From NCBI GenBank assembly GCA_028869355.1, contig JAGWSK010000019.1, positions 1-7,192 on the forward strand: a DNA stretch of 7,192 nt, written 5' to 3'. Each line of letters begins with the position of its first letter. Positions within the stretch are counted from its first letter, which is position 1. Position numbers and translations under genes: made by a program. The notes beneath the pieces were generated by a model, which ran no database searches, had not been told where the DNA came from, and was given only the letters and a program-made list of their open reading frames with translations. This DNA is from Alphaproteobacteria bacterium (GTDB taxonomy: Bacteria; Pseudomonadota; Alphaproteobacteria; Micropepsales; Micropepsaceae). Shown here piece after piece: positions 1 through 5,535 of the stretch.

Positions 1-1033
1 AGGCGCGCGAACCGGAGCGGAAATTGATCGCCGCCAGCGTTCCGGAATGGCTGATCGCAAAAACCAGATTGCGGTCGATCACCGGCCGCCCCGCAATGTC
101 GTTGATGATAGTCAGCGAAGTCACATTGCCGGTGCGGGTCAGCGTGTCGTTCCAGGCCGGCGTGCCATTTTCGGCGCGCAAAGCAAACAGTTCGCCCGAG
201 CTGTAGGGAACGACCACGGTGTCCCCGGAAACGCCGACACTCGCGCTCGACAACACGCCCGCGCTTTCGACCGTTCCGTGATGCGACCACAGCTGGTGTC
301 CATCGGCCGCATCCAGCGCCTGCGTCTCATTCTCCTGCGTGACAACGTAAACTCGTCCGTCCACGACGACAGGGGCCGAGTGCACCGGCACCGTGGTGTC
401 GGCCGTCCATAGTTGTTTGCCGGAATGCGCGTCCAGCGCGATCACATTGCCGAAACCCGTAGCAGCAAACAGTTTGCCGCCGTCGTAAGCGAGCCCGCCA
501 CCAAAGCCTTTGCTTGGATCGACTTTATCGGGGCCAATGAGCCCGAAAAAAGACGATGGGCCGACCCGCAGATCGGGCGCGATACTCTTGTCCCACACGG
601 GTTTGCCGGTCTTTGCGTCGAACGCATACACATGAGTATCCGCATCGAGGACATAGACCATGCCATCGGCGACGATCGGCGGCGCGGTCAGGCGGGAATC
701 ATCATCGGTGCCCTTACCGGCCGAGGCGCTCCACAGTTGCTCGAGCGGACCATCCGCCATCAGGTTGCCGACAACATTGTCCGGCGTGCCGCCTGGCTCG
801 GGCCAATCGGTGTTTTTCCGCGGCGACGGCAGGTCCATTTTGGACGAGGCCAGTTGCGGGTCGGCTGTCAACTCTGCGTCGGACGCGATAATTGAAATCC
901 GCTCGCCCTGGATTTTGGTTTTCCTGGTACCGAGATCAAAAAAATCCTGGATCGAGCGAAACGTGTCGCATCCCGACAATACAGTCGCCCCGGCGAGCAG
1001 CAGGGCAATGGTGACTTTACGCGACAACTTCAC
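1..1033 (-). CDS. bamB: BamB-like outer-membrane assembly lipoprotein with PQQ-type beta-propeller repeats (3' end outside window)
   Basis: BamB is a lipoprotein of the BAM complex that helps BamA insert beta-barrel proteins into the outer membrane. The 344 visible codons start with a short basic and hydrophobic signal ending in the lipobox LSGC, with the lipidated Cys at residue 22. A linker of about 70 residues follows, then propeller blades with the repeated pattern A-x-D-A-x-T/S-G-x-x-x-W near residues 137-147, 198-209 and 238-249, and looser copies near 283-294 and 333-342. The GTG start at 1033-1031 follows a GGGGAAG ribosome-binding site and overlaps the upstream TGA stop as GTGA, so the pair is probably translationally coupled. 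Family members in alphaproteobacteria are roughly 440 residues, so I expect about 100 more beyond the left edge. The YfgM-like neighbour supports BamB over a PQQ-dependent dehydrogenase, which would lack the lipobox. Confidence 0.9.
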   Translation of the reverse strand, partial: MKLSRKVTIALLLAGATVLSGCDTFRSIQDFFDLGTRKTKIQGERISIIASDAELTADPQLASSKMDLPSPRKNTDWPEPGGTPDNVVGNLMADGPLEQLWSASAGKGTDDDSRLTAPPIVADGMVYVLDADTHVYAFDAKTGKPVWDKSIAPDLRVGPSSFFGLIGPDKVDPSKGFGGGLAYDGGKLFAATGFGNVIALDAHSGKQLWTADTTVPVHSAPVVVDGRVYVVTQENETQALDAADGHQLWSHHGTVESAGVLSSASVGVSGDTVVVPYSSGELFALRAENGTPAWNDTLTRTGNVTSLTIINDIAGRPVIDRNLVFAISHSGTLAAINFRSGSRA

Positions 1034-1782
1034 GGTTTCTTCCCCTGAACTGATGGTGCTGGTGCGGCCGCCGGCGCCGCTGCTTTGGCGGGTGCCTCCG
1101 CGGAACCGCCCGAGGCCTGCGGCGGCGTCACCGTGCCCTGCGGATTGGCCTTAAGGAATTCCGAAATGCCGCCGGCGCGTTGACGGAGAGTCTGCGGCGC
1201 TGCCGCGTCCTGGGCTATCTGCTGATATTCGGTGATCGCCTGATTGCGATTGCCGTCCTTCAGATCGACATAGGCGATCACTTCGGAGGCCGCGAAGCGC
1301 CACGGATTGTCCTTGCCCGCGAGCGGCTGCAGCAGCGCGACGATTTCCGGCTTCGGCGAAGCGTCGGCCAGAGTCCAGGCCAGCCGCAGCCGTGCTGCAC
1401 TCGCGAGGATAGGGTCGGAAAGCGAAGTGAGCTGGCGCAAAAGATCGATCGATTGGTCGCGCTTGCCCTCGGCAAGATAGACGCCGGCGAGGCGGAATTT
1501 GGCCAAGTCCTCGTATCCGCCGGGCGCGCTCTTCGCCAGCGGCGCAAGCGCGGTCTCGGCCGTGACATAATTGCCCGATGTGGCGACCTGATCGGCTTTC
1601 TGCAATTCATCCGAGACCCGTTGCCGCTGGCCGAGATCGTAGCGCAGCCAAACCTGCCATGCGGCGACTGCCGCGACGATCAGGACCGCCAGCGCGATGA
1701 TGTAGTTGCCGTACTCCTTCCAGAGTTTTTCGTATCTTTCGCGGCGTACGTCTTCTTCAACTTCCTGGAAGATGTCGCTCAC
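1030..1782 (-). CDS. YfgM-like membrane-anchored tetratricopeptide-repeat protein
   Basis: This 250-residue protein has the YfgM architecture. A charged cytoplasmic N-terminus contains the family-like segment EEDVRRERYEKLWKEYGNY. One transmembrane helix follows at about residues 26-46, then a periplasmic TPR-like helical domain at about 55-210 and an Ala/Pro-rich tail at 211-250. In E. coli, YfgM is an accessory of the SecYEG translocon that works with PpiD in handing over secreted proteins, and its gene sits directly before bamB, as here. The start is GTG at 1782-1780 behind an AAGGAA ribosome-binding site. An ATG ten bases upstream is in another frame and closes at once. The stop overlaps the bamB start by four bases. 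Family and topology are clear from sequence. The exact partner in this organism is inferred. Confidence 0.85.
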   Translation of the reverse strand: MSDIFQEVEEDVRRERYEKLWKEYGNYIIALAVLIVAAVAAWQVWLRYDLGQRQRVSDELQKADQVATSGNYVTAETALAPLAKSAPGGYEDLAKFRLAGVYLAEGKRDQSIDLLRQLTSLSDPILASAARLRLAWTLADASPKPEIVALLQPLAGKDNPWRFAASEVIAYVDLKDGNRNQAITEYQQIAQDAAAPQTLRQRAGGISEFLKANPQGTVTPPQASGGSAEAPAKAAAPAAAPAPSVQGKKP

Positions 1783-1816
1783 TGCGCCATTCCTTGCTTC
1801 TGTGATTTTCCCGAAA

Positions 1817-1841
1817 GCCCGCCGGGCATGGCCCAGCGGCC
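1817..1841 (-). other. GC-rich hairpin between panB and the YfgM-like gene
   Basis: The inverted repeat has 11-base arms at 1817-1827 and 1831-1841 around a 3-base loop, with one mismatch. The single imperfect pair at 1823/1835 becomes a G-U pair only in minus-strand RNA, which fits a function in the panB transcript. It starts five bases after the panB stop and is followed by only three U residues. It may therefore be a weak terminator or an mRNA-stabilising structure, letting panB and the downstream pair be expressed at different levels. Confidence 0.4.
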
Positions 1842-1845
1842 GAAT

Positions 1846-2673
1846 TCACTTCGACTGCTTGCGCATCGCATAGACGTTTTCCTGGCCGGGAAAACGCCGG
1901 TTCCTGACATCGTCGGCATATTTGACAACCGCTGCTTCGATGGCCGGTCCAAGATGGGCGTATTCGCGGACAAAACGAGGTGGGTGCGGATTAAGACCCA
2001 GCATATCTTCCATCACCAGGATTTGACCGTCGCATTGCGGCGAAGCCCCTATTCCAATCGTCGGAATCGCGATCCTGGCCGTGATCTTTGCCGCCAGCGG
2101 TTCGGCCATGCCTTCCAGGACCACCGCAAATGCACCGGCTTCGGCAACTGCTGCGGCATCGGCCTCCAGAGCTGGCCACTCCGATGCATCGCGGCCGGTG
2201 GTGCGGAAGCCGCCCATCACCTGAACCATTTGAGGCGTCAGGCCGATATGGGCCATGACCGGAATCCCGCGTTCGGTCAGATAGTGGATAGTGCTCGCCA
2301 TTCGCGCCCCGCCTTCGATTTTCAGCGCGGTGCAGCCGGTTTCCTTCATCGCGCGCGCGCCGTTGCGGAAGGCGATTTCAGCGCTTTCCTCATAGGAGCC
2401 AAACGGCATGTCGAGCACCACGAGCGCCCGGCGGCTGCCACGCATGACCGCCTGGCAATGGAGAATCATCAGCTCCAGCGACACACCCAGCGTGGTCTCC
2501 ATTCCATGCATCACCATGCCAAGCGAGTCGCCGACCAGCATCACATCGACATGATTGTCGAGCAGCCTGGCAGTATGGGCGTGGTAGCAGGTCAGGCAGA
2601 CAATCGGTGTGCCACCTTTGCGGGCGCGAATTTGCGGGACCGTGATCCGGGCCGTCTGATCATGTACGGACAT
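1846..2673 (-). CDS. panB: 3-methyl-2-oxobutanoate hydroxymethyltransferase (ketopantoate hydroxymethyltransferase)
   Basis: PanB transfers a hydroxymethyl group from 5,10-methylenetetrahydrofolate to 3-methyl-2-oxobutanoate, giving ketopantoate, the first committed step to pantothenate and CoA. The 275-residue protein is full length and carries the family landmarks. Asp49 (in VGDSLG) and Asp88 (in LDMPFGSY) correspond to the metal-binding Asp45 and Asp84 of E. coli. Lys118 and Glu120 lie in the LKIEGG substrate-binding stretch, H142-I-G-L-T-P-Q is conserved, and Glu187 (in VLEGM) corresponds to the catalytic Glu181. GIGAS and DGQILVMED close the barrel. The frame is open 27 codons further upstream, but MSVHDQ at 2673 has an AGGG ribosome-binding site and matches family N-termini. 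An AT-rich stretch at 2712-2718 could be a -10 element, but I see no good -35. The YfgM-like gene follows after 63 bases. Confidence 0.96.
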   Translation of the reverse strand: MSVHDQTARITVPQIRARKGGTPIVCLTCYHAHTARLLDNHVDVMLVGDSLGMVMHGMETTLGVSLELMILHCQAVMRGSRRALVVLDMPFGSYEESAEIAFRNGARAMKETGCTALKIEGGARMASTIHYLTERGIPVMAHIGLTPQMVQVMGGFRTTGRDASEWPALEADAAAVAEAGAFAVVLEGMAEPLAAKITARIAIPTIGIGASPQCDGQILVMEDMLGLNPHPPRFVREYAHLGPAIEAAVVKYADDVRNRRFPGQENVYAMRKQSK

Positions 2674-2682
2674 GGGACACCC

Positions 2683-2715
2683 TATAGCATTTTCCCCAGA
2701 AGTGGTTGCTCTATA
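2683..2715. repeat. Possible remnant of a rhizobial-type interspersed repeat upstream of panB
   Basis: The stretch holds AGCATTTTCC and AGAAGTGG, bounded by TATAGC on the left and GCTCTATA on the right. It resembles the start of a short palindromic repeat that I recall as frequent between genes in Hyphomicrobiales (AGCATTTTCC, then GAAGTGG). Only one half is recognisable and no second copy exists in this window, so the call rests on memory. It overlaps the likely panB promoter and 5' leader. Confidence 0.2.
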
Positions 2716-2752
2716 TAACGTTTGGCGGAAACGCGCCACGGCGCGGAGCAGC

Positions 2753-2780
2753 AAAAAAGGGGCACGTGGGTGCCCCCTTT
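2753..2780 (-). terminator. Rho-independent terminator of the 216-residue secreted protein gene
   Basis: Read on the minus strand, GGGGCAC and GTGCCCC pair perfectly around a CCAC loop and are followed at once by six T residues. Three more A-T pairs beyond a mismatch extend the stem. The hairpin lies 26 bases after the stop of the gene ending at 2807 and separates it from panB, so panB should have its own promoter in 2674-2752. Confidence 0.85.
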
Positions 2781-2806
2781 GCTTGAATCAAATTACCTGA
2801 CCGGTA

Positions 2807-3457
2807 TTAGCCGCCGCCGGCGCCGTCCGCCCGGTTCCGTGGCCCACCCGGTGCAAACAGACTGACCGAATTAGCGAACCGCAGTGCCGCGGGGCTCAAT
2901 GCCGTCGTGCCATCGGCATTCGGATCATTCATGCCCTGAATCATGTACAGCCGCCCGCGGGTAAACAGCAGATTGACCGTCAGACGCGCCTTGTTGGGGC
3001 AATCGAGACCGCTCACCTCTTTGTACCACTTGCGCGCTGCCTCAATCTGGCCGGGCTGATCAGGGGCTTTGTCGCTGCGGCAATCGATTGTGACGAAGTG
3101 GCCGAACACTGCGGCTTTACCGGGCTCGACGCGGGAAACCTCATTCGCGCTCACATCGCCCAACAGCGACAGTTCGAATTCCGCCTCAATCAGCAGGCTG
3201 GCGCCATCCGCCGCGCGATCCTGCAAATCGACGACACTGGCAACATAGCTCGCGTCAGCTTCCTTCCGGCTGTAGATATGCACCGGCGCATTACCGACCA
3301 ATACGGTGTGATAGGTGCCTGTCGCCGTTGCCGGCTCATCGGGAAATTCAACCGCAAAGCCGAGGTCGTTGTACGGATGCTCTTTCCACGCAGCAAATGC
3401 CGTGCCTGACATCAGCGCGATACTCGCCGCCGCAAGCAAGACTCCAGTCAAACGCAA
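2807..3457 (-). CDS. Uncharacterised secreted (periplasmic) protein, 216 residues
   Basis: I do not recognise a named family. The protein has a clear Sec signal peptide: Arg2, a hydrophobic core at 5-18, and likely cleavage after A20-F21-A22. The mature part of about 194 residues opens with W-K-E-H-P-Y-N-D-L-G-F-A-V-E-F-P. This resembles many small periplasmic proteins that start with a 'Y-x-x-x-G-F-x-x-x-F-P' strand pair (PsbP/Mog1-like folds), but that link is only an impression. Two cysteines, Cys126 and Cys153, could form a disulfide, and the tail is Gly-rich. The start appears to be TTG at 3457-3455, behind GGGAGA. The only nearby upstream ATG (3471) is out of frame and closes after seven codons, and the next in-frame ATG (codon 16) would destroy the signal peptide. 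The gene diverges from the DUF6152 gene across 150 bases and ends in its own terminator, so it is probably monocistronic. Confidence 0.75.
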   Translation of the reverse strand: MRLTGVLLAAASIALMSGTAFAAWKEHPYNDLGFAVEFPDEPATATGTYHTVLVGNAPVHIYSRKEADASYVASVVDLQDRAADGASLLIEAEFELSLLGDVSANEVSRVEPGKAAVFGHFVTIDCRSDKAPDQPGQIEAARKWYKEVSGLDCPNKARLTVNLLFTRGRLYMIQGMNDPNADGTTALSPAALRFANSVSLFAPGGPRNRADGAGGG

Positions 3458-3490
3458 GTGCCGTCTCCCATTTCGTGAAATTCAGCGAAA

Positions 3491-3508
3491 ACTGCCACAA
3501 ATGGCAGT
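3491..3508. promoter_or_regulatory. Perfect inverted repeat in the divergent intergenic region
   Basis: ACTGCCA and TGGCAGT form a perfect 7-base inverted repeat around CAAA. It lies 34 bases before the TTG start of the minus-strand secreted protein and about 50 bases before the proposed -10 of the DUF6152 gene. It could be an operator shared by the two promoters or a leader hairpin of the minus-strand gene. No T-run follows in either direction, so it is not a terminator. Confidence 0.35.
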
Positions 3509-3554
3509 GCTTGTCGCGCTCAAATCGTCAACAGATGCATCGGCCAAGTTGCTG

Positions 3555-3563
3555 TGGTATAGA
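3555..3563 (+). promoter_or_regulatory. Candidate extended -10 promoter of the DUF6152 gene
   Basis: TGGTATAGA matches the extended -10 pattern TGnTATAAT with changes only near its end. It would start transcription near 3570, leaving a leader of about 38 bases that carries an AGGGGAA ribosome-binding site before the ATG at 3608. I see no clear -35 hexamer 16-18 bases upstream, which an extended -10 can tolerate. Confidence 0.35.
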
Positions 3564-3607
3564 CCGGACTTACCTTCCAGGAAGCCGCCACCAGGGGAAC
3601 CACGCCT

Positions 3608-4012
3608 ATGAAATTCAGGGTCATCGCGACCGCCGCCGTCTGCACTTGCGTGGCGATGCCGGCCTTCGCCCATCACTCCTTCTCGATGTTCGATCATGAC
3701 AAAAATATCACCATGACGGGCACGGTGAAGGAATTGGAGTGGACCAACCCGCATGCCTGGTTGGACATCGTTGCGACCGATGAAAAATCCGGCAAAGCTG
3801 TCCAATGGTCGTTCGAAATGGGTGGGGTCGGACAGATTGCTCAGCAGGGCTGGAAGCCCGATTCAGTCAAGCCGGGCGACAAGATCTCGGTCGTGATGCA
3901 TCCGCTCAAAGATGGTTCGCATGGCGGTCAATATGTGTCCGCCACGCTGCCCGATGGCCGCGCATTCAAGAACAATCAGGACAACCGCGCGAACAACAAC
4001 GTCATTCAGTAA
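3608..4012 (+). CDS. DUF6152-type small periplasmic protein
   Basis: The 134-residue protein has a Sec signal peptide with cleavage expected after A19-F20-A21, leaving a mature protein of about 113 residues that begins His-His-Ser-Phe. The pattern AHHSF-x-M-F-D, then G-T-V-K-E-L-E-W-T-N-P-H-A-W (residues 38-51) and a later G-D-K-I-S-V segment (90-95), is what I recall for DUF6152. That family is common in proteobacteria and has no assigned function. The body looks like a small beta-rich domain. Mature-protein histidines include His22, His23, His29, His49, His98 and His105, with no cysteine outside the signal peptide. The ATG at 3608 is preceded by AGGGGAA, and a strong terminator follows nine bases after the stop, so the gene is a single transcription unit. 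A metal-binding role is possible from the N-terminal histidines but is not shown. Confidence 0.85.
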   Translation: MKFRVIATAAVCTCVAMPAFAHHSFSMFDHDKNITMTGTVKELEWTNPHAWLDIVATDEKSGKAVQWSFEMGGVGQIAQQGWKPDSVKPGDKISVVMHPLKDGSHGGQYVSATLPDGRAFKNNQDNRANNNVIQ

Positions 4013-4020
4013 GCGCTGCA

Positions 4021-4062
4021 AAACAGAGGCCCTGCGGAATTTATCCTGCAGGGCCTTTGTTT
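4021..4062. terminator. Bidirectional rho-independent terminator between the DUF6152 gene and rplI
   Basis: The arms at 4021-4035 and 4048-4062 match over 15 bases with one mismatch, centred on GGCCCTGC / GCAGGGCC. Three extra inner pairs are possible if one base bulges. On the plus strand the stem runs into CTTTGTTT, and on the minus strand into TCTGTTTT. It therefore probably ends both converging transcripts: DUF6152 from the left, and rpsF-rpsR-rplI from the right, whose last stop lies 22 bases away. Confidence 0.85.
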
Positions 4063-4083
4063 ATAGATACGGAAGAATAGCGA

Positions 4084-4653
4084 TTATTCTTCCTGTGGCG
4101 CGGGTCCGGCGCCTTCCTCGAACACGGCTTCGGCGTTGGTGGTGACTTCCTCGGCTTCGGCCTGCTCGGCCAGCACATCTTCGCCGCGCGCCTGGCGTTC
4201 GGCCTCGTCTTCGGTCCGCGCCACATTGATCGTCACCGGCACCCGAACTTCGGGATGCAGCACGACGGAAATCTCGTGCAGCCCGATAGCCTTGATTGCC
4301 TTGTCGATCGGCACCTGCGTACGCGCGATGCTGAATCCTCCCGCCGTGACCGCATCGGCGATGTCACGTGGCGACACCGATCCGTATAACTGGCCGCGGT
4401 CACCCGCCTGGCGCAACAGGACGAATGTTTTGCCCTTGAGCTTTCCGCCAACCTGTTCGGCTTCTTTGCGCTGCTCCAGATTCCGCGCTTCCAGCTGCGC
4501 GCGTTGGGTTTCGAAATAGGCGAGGTTGGATTTGGTTGCCCGCAGCGCCTTCTTCTTCGGCAGCAGATAATTGCGGGCGAACCCGTCCTTCACTTTAACC
4601 ACGTCACCGATCTGTCCGAGTCTTTCAACCCGCTCCAGCAGAACCACTTGCAT
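4084..4653 (-). CDS. rplI: 50S ribosomal protein L9
   Basis: L9 binds 23S rRNA near the L1 stalk base and spans ribosomes through a long central helix. The 189-residue product has the N-terminal RNA-binding domain with the signature G13-x-x-G16-D-V-V-K-V21-x-x-G24-F-A-R-N28-Y-L. The connecting helix runs at about 40-75, and the C-terminal domain at about 76-148 includes Q-L-Y-G-S-V and H-P-E-V-R-V-P-V. An acidic, Ala/Glu-rich extension of about 40 residues follows, as is common in alphaproteobacterial L9. The start MQVVLLERVERLG at 4653 has AGGTG just upstream. The longer open frame to 4833 only runs antiparallel in a shadow frame over rpsR. L9 starts 7 bases after the rpsR stop and is the last gene of the operon before the 4021-4062 terminator. 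Confidence 0.97.
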   Translation of the reverse strand: MQVVLLERVERLGQIGDVVKVKDGFARNYLLPKKKALRATKSNLAYFETQRAQLEARNLEQRKEAEQVGGKLKGKTFVLLRQAGDRGQLYGSVSPRDIADAVTAGGFSIARTQVPIDKAIKAIGLHEISVVLHPEVRVPVTINVARTEDEAERQARGEDVLAEQAEAEEVTTNAEAVFEEGAGPAPQEE

Positions 4654-4660
4654 GTTGCAC

Positions 4661-4906
4661 CTATCGGATGACGTAAGGCAGCAACGCCATGAAACGGGCG
4701 CGCTTGATCGCTTTGGCCAGCTCACGCTGCTTCTTGGCGCAAACCGCCGTGATTCGCGATGGGACGATTTTGCCGCGCTCTGAAATATAGCGCTGCAGCA
4801 GTTTGACATCCTTGTAATCGATCTTGGGCGCATTCTCTCCCGAAAATGGGCACGTCTTGCGGCGGCGGAAAAACGGCCGGCGGGTCAGCGCGGGTTGGGT
4901 GCTCAT
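4661..4906 (-). CDS. rpsR: 30S ribosomal protein S18
   Basis: S18 pairs with S6 and joins the platform of the 30S subunit. The product is 81 residues, normal for the family. It has the basic N-terminal arm with R-R-P-F-F-R-R-R-K-T-C-P-F (9-21) and the core I-D-Y-K-D-V-x-L-L-x-R-Y-I-S-E-R-G-K-I-V-P (29-49). The conserved end holds R51-I-T and K-K-Q-R-E-L-A-x-A-I-K-R-A-R (58-71). The ATG at 4906-4904 overlaps the rpsF stop as ATGA and has a perfect AAGGAG ribosome-binding site seven bases upstream, inside the end of rpsF. Expression is thus likely coupled to S6, its binding partner. Confidence 0.98.
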   Translation of the reverse strand: MSTQPALTRRPFFRRRKTCPFSGENAPKIDYKDVKLLQRYISERGKIVPSRITAVCAKKQRELAKAIKRARFMALLPYVIR

Positions 4907-5286
4907 GCTGCGGCTCCTTCGGTTTCGGCGGCGGCGCCATCCTCACGCGTGCGGGCGCGGGCTTCGCCTTCGCGTTTGCGGCTCGAATTCGACTGCTCGA
5001 AAGATTCGACCCGGGTGGTGATGAATCGCAGCACGTCTTCATTGATCTTCAACTGCCGCTCCAGTTCGGCAATCGCTTTGGCCGGCGCATTCAGATTCAA
5101 CAGGACATAATGGCCCTTGCGGTTTTTCTTGATGCGATAAGCCAGAGTCCTGAGACCCCAATATTCCTGTTTTTCGAGCTTGCCGCCTTCATTCTCGATG
5201 ATCGTCTTAAGATGCGTGGCGAGCGCATCCACGGCTTGCGCGCTGATATCCTGACGCGCAATCAGCATATGCTCGTAGAGAGCCAT
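4903..5286 (-). CDS. rpsF: 30S ribosomal protein S6
   Basis: S6 is a ferredoxin-like fold protein that binds S18 and 16S rRNA on the 30S platform. The 127-residue product starts MALYEHMLIARQDIS and contains the typical K-x-E-Y-W-G-L-R-T-L-A-Y-R-I-K-K-N-R-K-G-H-Y (39-60). L-E-R-Q-L-K-I-N-E-D-V-L-R-F (75-88) follows. Residues from about 98 on form a charged, Ala/Glu-rich tail, as in many alphaproteobacterial S6 proteins. The frame is open upstream to 5490, but family alignment and the AAGGGA sequence 12-17 bases upstream place the start at 5286. A leader with several possible hairpins separates it from a candidate promoter near 5428-5457. The rpsR gene overlaps its stop. Confidence 0.97.
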   Translation of the reverse strand: MALYEHMLIARQDISAQAVDALATHLKTIIENEGGKLEKQEYWGLRTLAYRIKKNRKGHYVLLNLNAPAKAIAELERQLKINEDVLRFITTRVESFEQSNSSRKREGEARARTREDGAAAETEGAAA

Positions 5287-5309
5287 TTTGAGTTTGTTCC
5301 CTTGTTTAA

Positions 5310-5414
5310 GGTGCGGCACGCATGGCAGTGGGATCTGCCGCTGCGCGACGGTTCGCAAAAAGACCGGACCATCCGGCACGCCGCAGGTCGCCCTGCGGAT
5401 TTGCGACCGCACCC
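5310..5414 (-). promoter_or_regulatory. Possible structured RNA leader of rpsF-rpsR-rplI
   Basis: Read on the minus strand, the untranslated leader can fold into several stems. GGTGCGG (5413-5407) pairs with CCGCACC (5316-5310), closing the region, with G-U pairs possible at both ends. Inside lie a perfect 7-base stem CCGCAGG / CCTGCGG (5398-5381) capped by a GCGA (GNRA-type) loop and a short stem CCGGA / TCCGG (5376-5364). Also present are GCGA / TCGC (5356-5345) around ACCG and GGCAG / CTGCC (5339-5324). S6:S18 leaders with a CCG element recognised by the S6-S18 complex are known upstream of rpsF in many bacteria. Several CCG triplets occur here, but I cannot show that this is that family. 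Confidence 0.45.
5357..5377 (-). terminator. Attenuator-like hairpin with U-run in the rpsF leader
   Basis: On the minus strand CCGGA-TGG-TCCGG is followed by TCTTTTT. A G-U pair can lengthen the stem to six. It sits between the candidate promoter and the rpsF start, where a terminator would act only as a control switch. The stem is short, so full termination is unlikely without help. Confidence 0.35.
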
Positions 5415-5427
5415 GTTGAGGCGCTGG

Positions 5428-5457
5428 CCTATAGCGGAATCCCCGGCCATTCCGCAA
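5428..5457 (-). promoter_or_regulatory. Candidate promoter of the rpsF operon
   Basis: On the minus strand TTGCGG (5457-5452) and TATAGG (5433-5428) are 18 bases apart, or 17 if CTATAG is taken as the -10. This fits a housekeeping promoter, with good TTG and TATA cores but imperfect ends. Transcription would start near 5421, giving a leader of about 135 bases that contains the hairpins described for 5310-5414. Confidence 0.4.
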
Positions 5458-5480
5458 CCCTTGGAAATCATGTTCACGTA

Positions 5481-5509
5481 TTGTTCTCATTACCGGCTTT
5501 GGCTATGCT
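5481..5509 (+). promoter_or_regulatory. Candidate promoter upstream of the small ORF at 5536
   Basis: TTGTTC (5481-5486) and TATGCT (5504-5509) are exactly 17 bases apart. Transcription would begin near 5516, leaving about 20 bases that contain a strong AAGGGGAG ribosome-binding site before the ATG at 5536. It stands back to back with the rpsF promoter candidate, with 23 bases between the two -35 boxes. It might also supply a long leader to fabD, since I see no clear terminator between them. Confidence 0.4.
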
Positions 5510-5535
5510 CAGGGCGTCTGAAGGGGAGATTGAAC

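Noticed and set aside
413..895. A 160-codon plus-strand open frame, with neighbours at 47-412 and 660-1154
   Set aside because: All are antisense to bamB, whose propeller repeats and lipobox are clear on the minus strand.
2681..2689. TGCTATAGG on the minus strand as a panB promoter
   Set aside because: It would start transcription at the panB start codon and would remove the AGGG ribosome-binding site that lies within it.
1180..2718. A 512-codon plus-strand open frame
   Set aside because: It lies antisense to the YfgM-like gene and panB, both firmly identified. The translation has no recognisable domain and is the composition expected from a GC-rich shadow frame.
5287..5490. A 68-residue N-terminal extension of S6
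   Set aside because: S6 proteins begin at MALYEH. The upstream part overlaps the promoter and structured leader.
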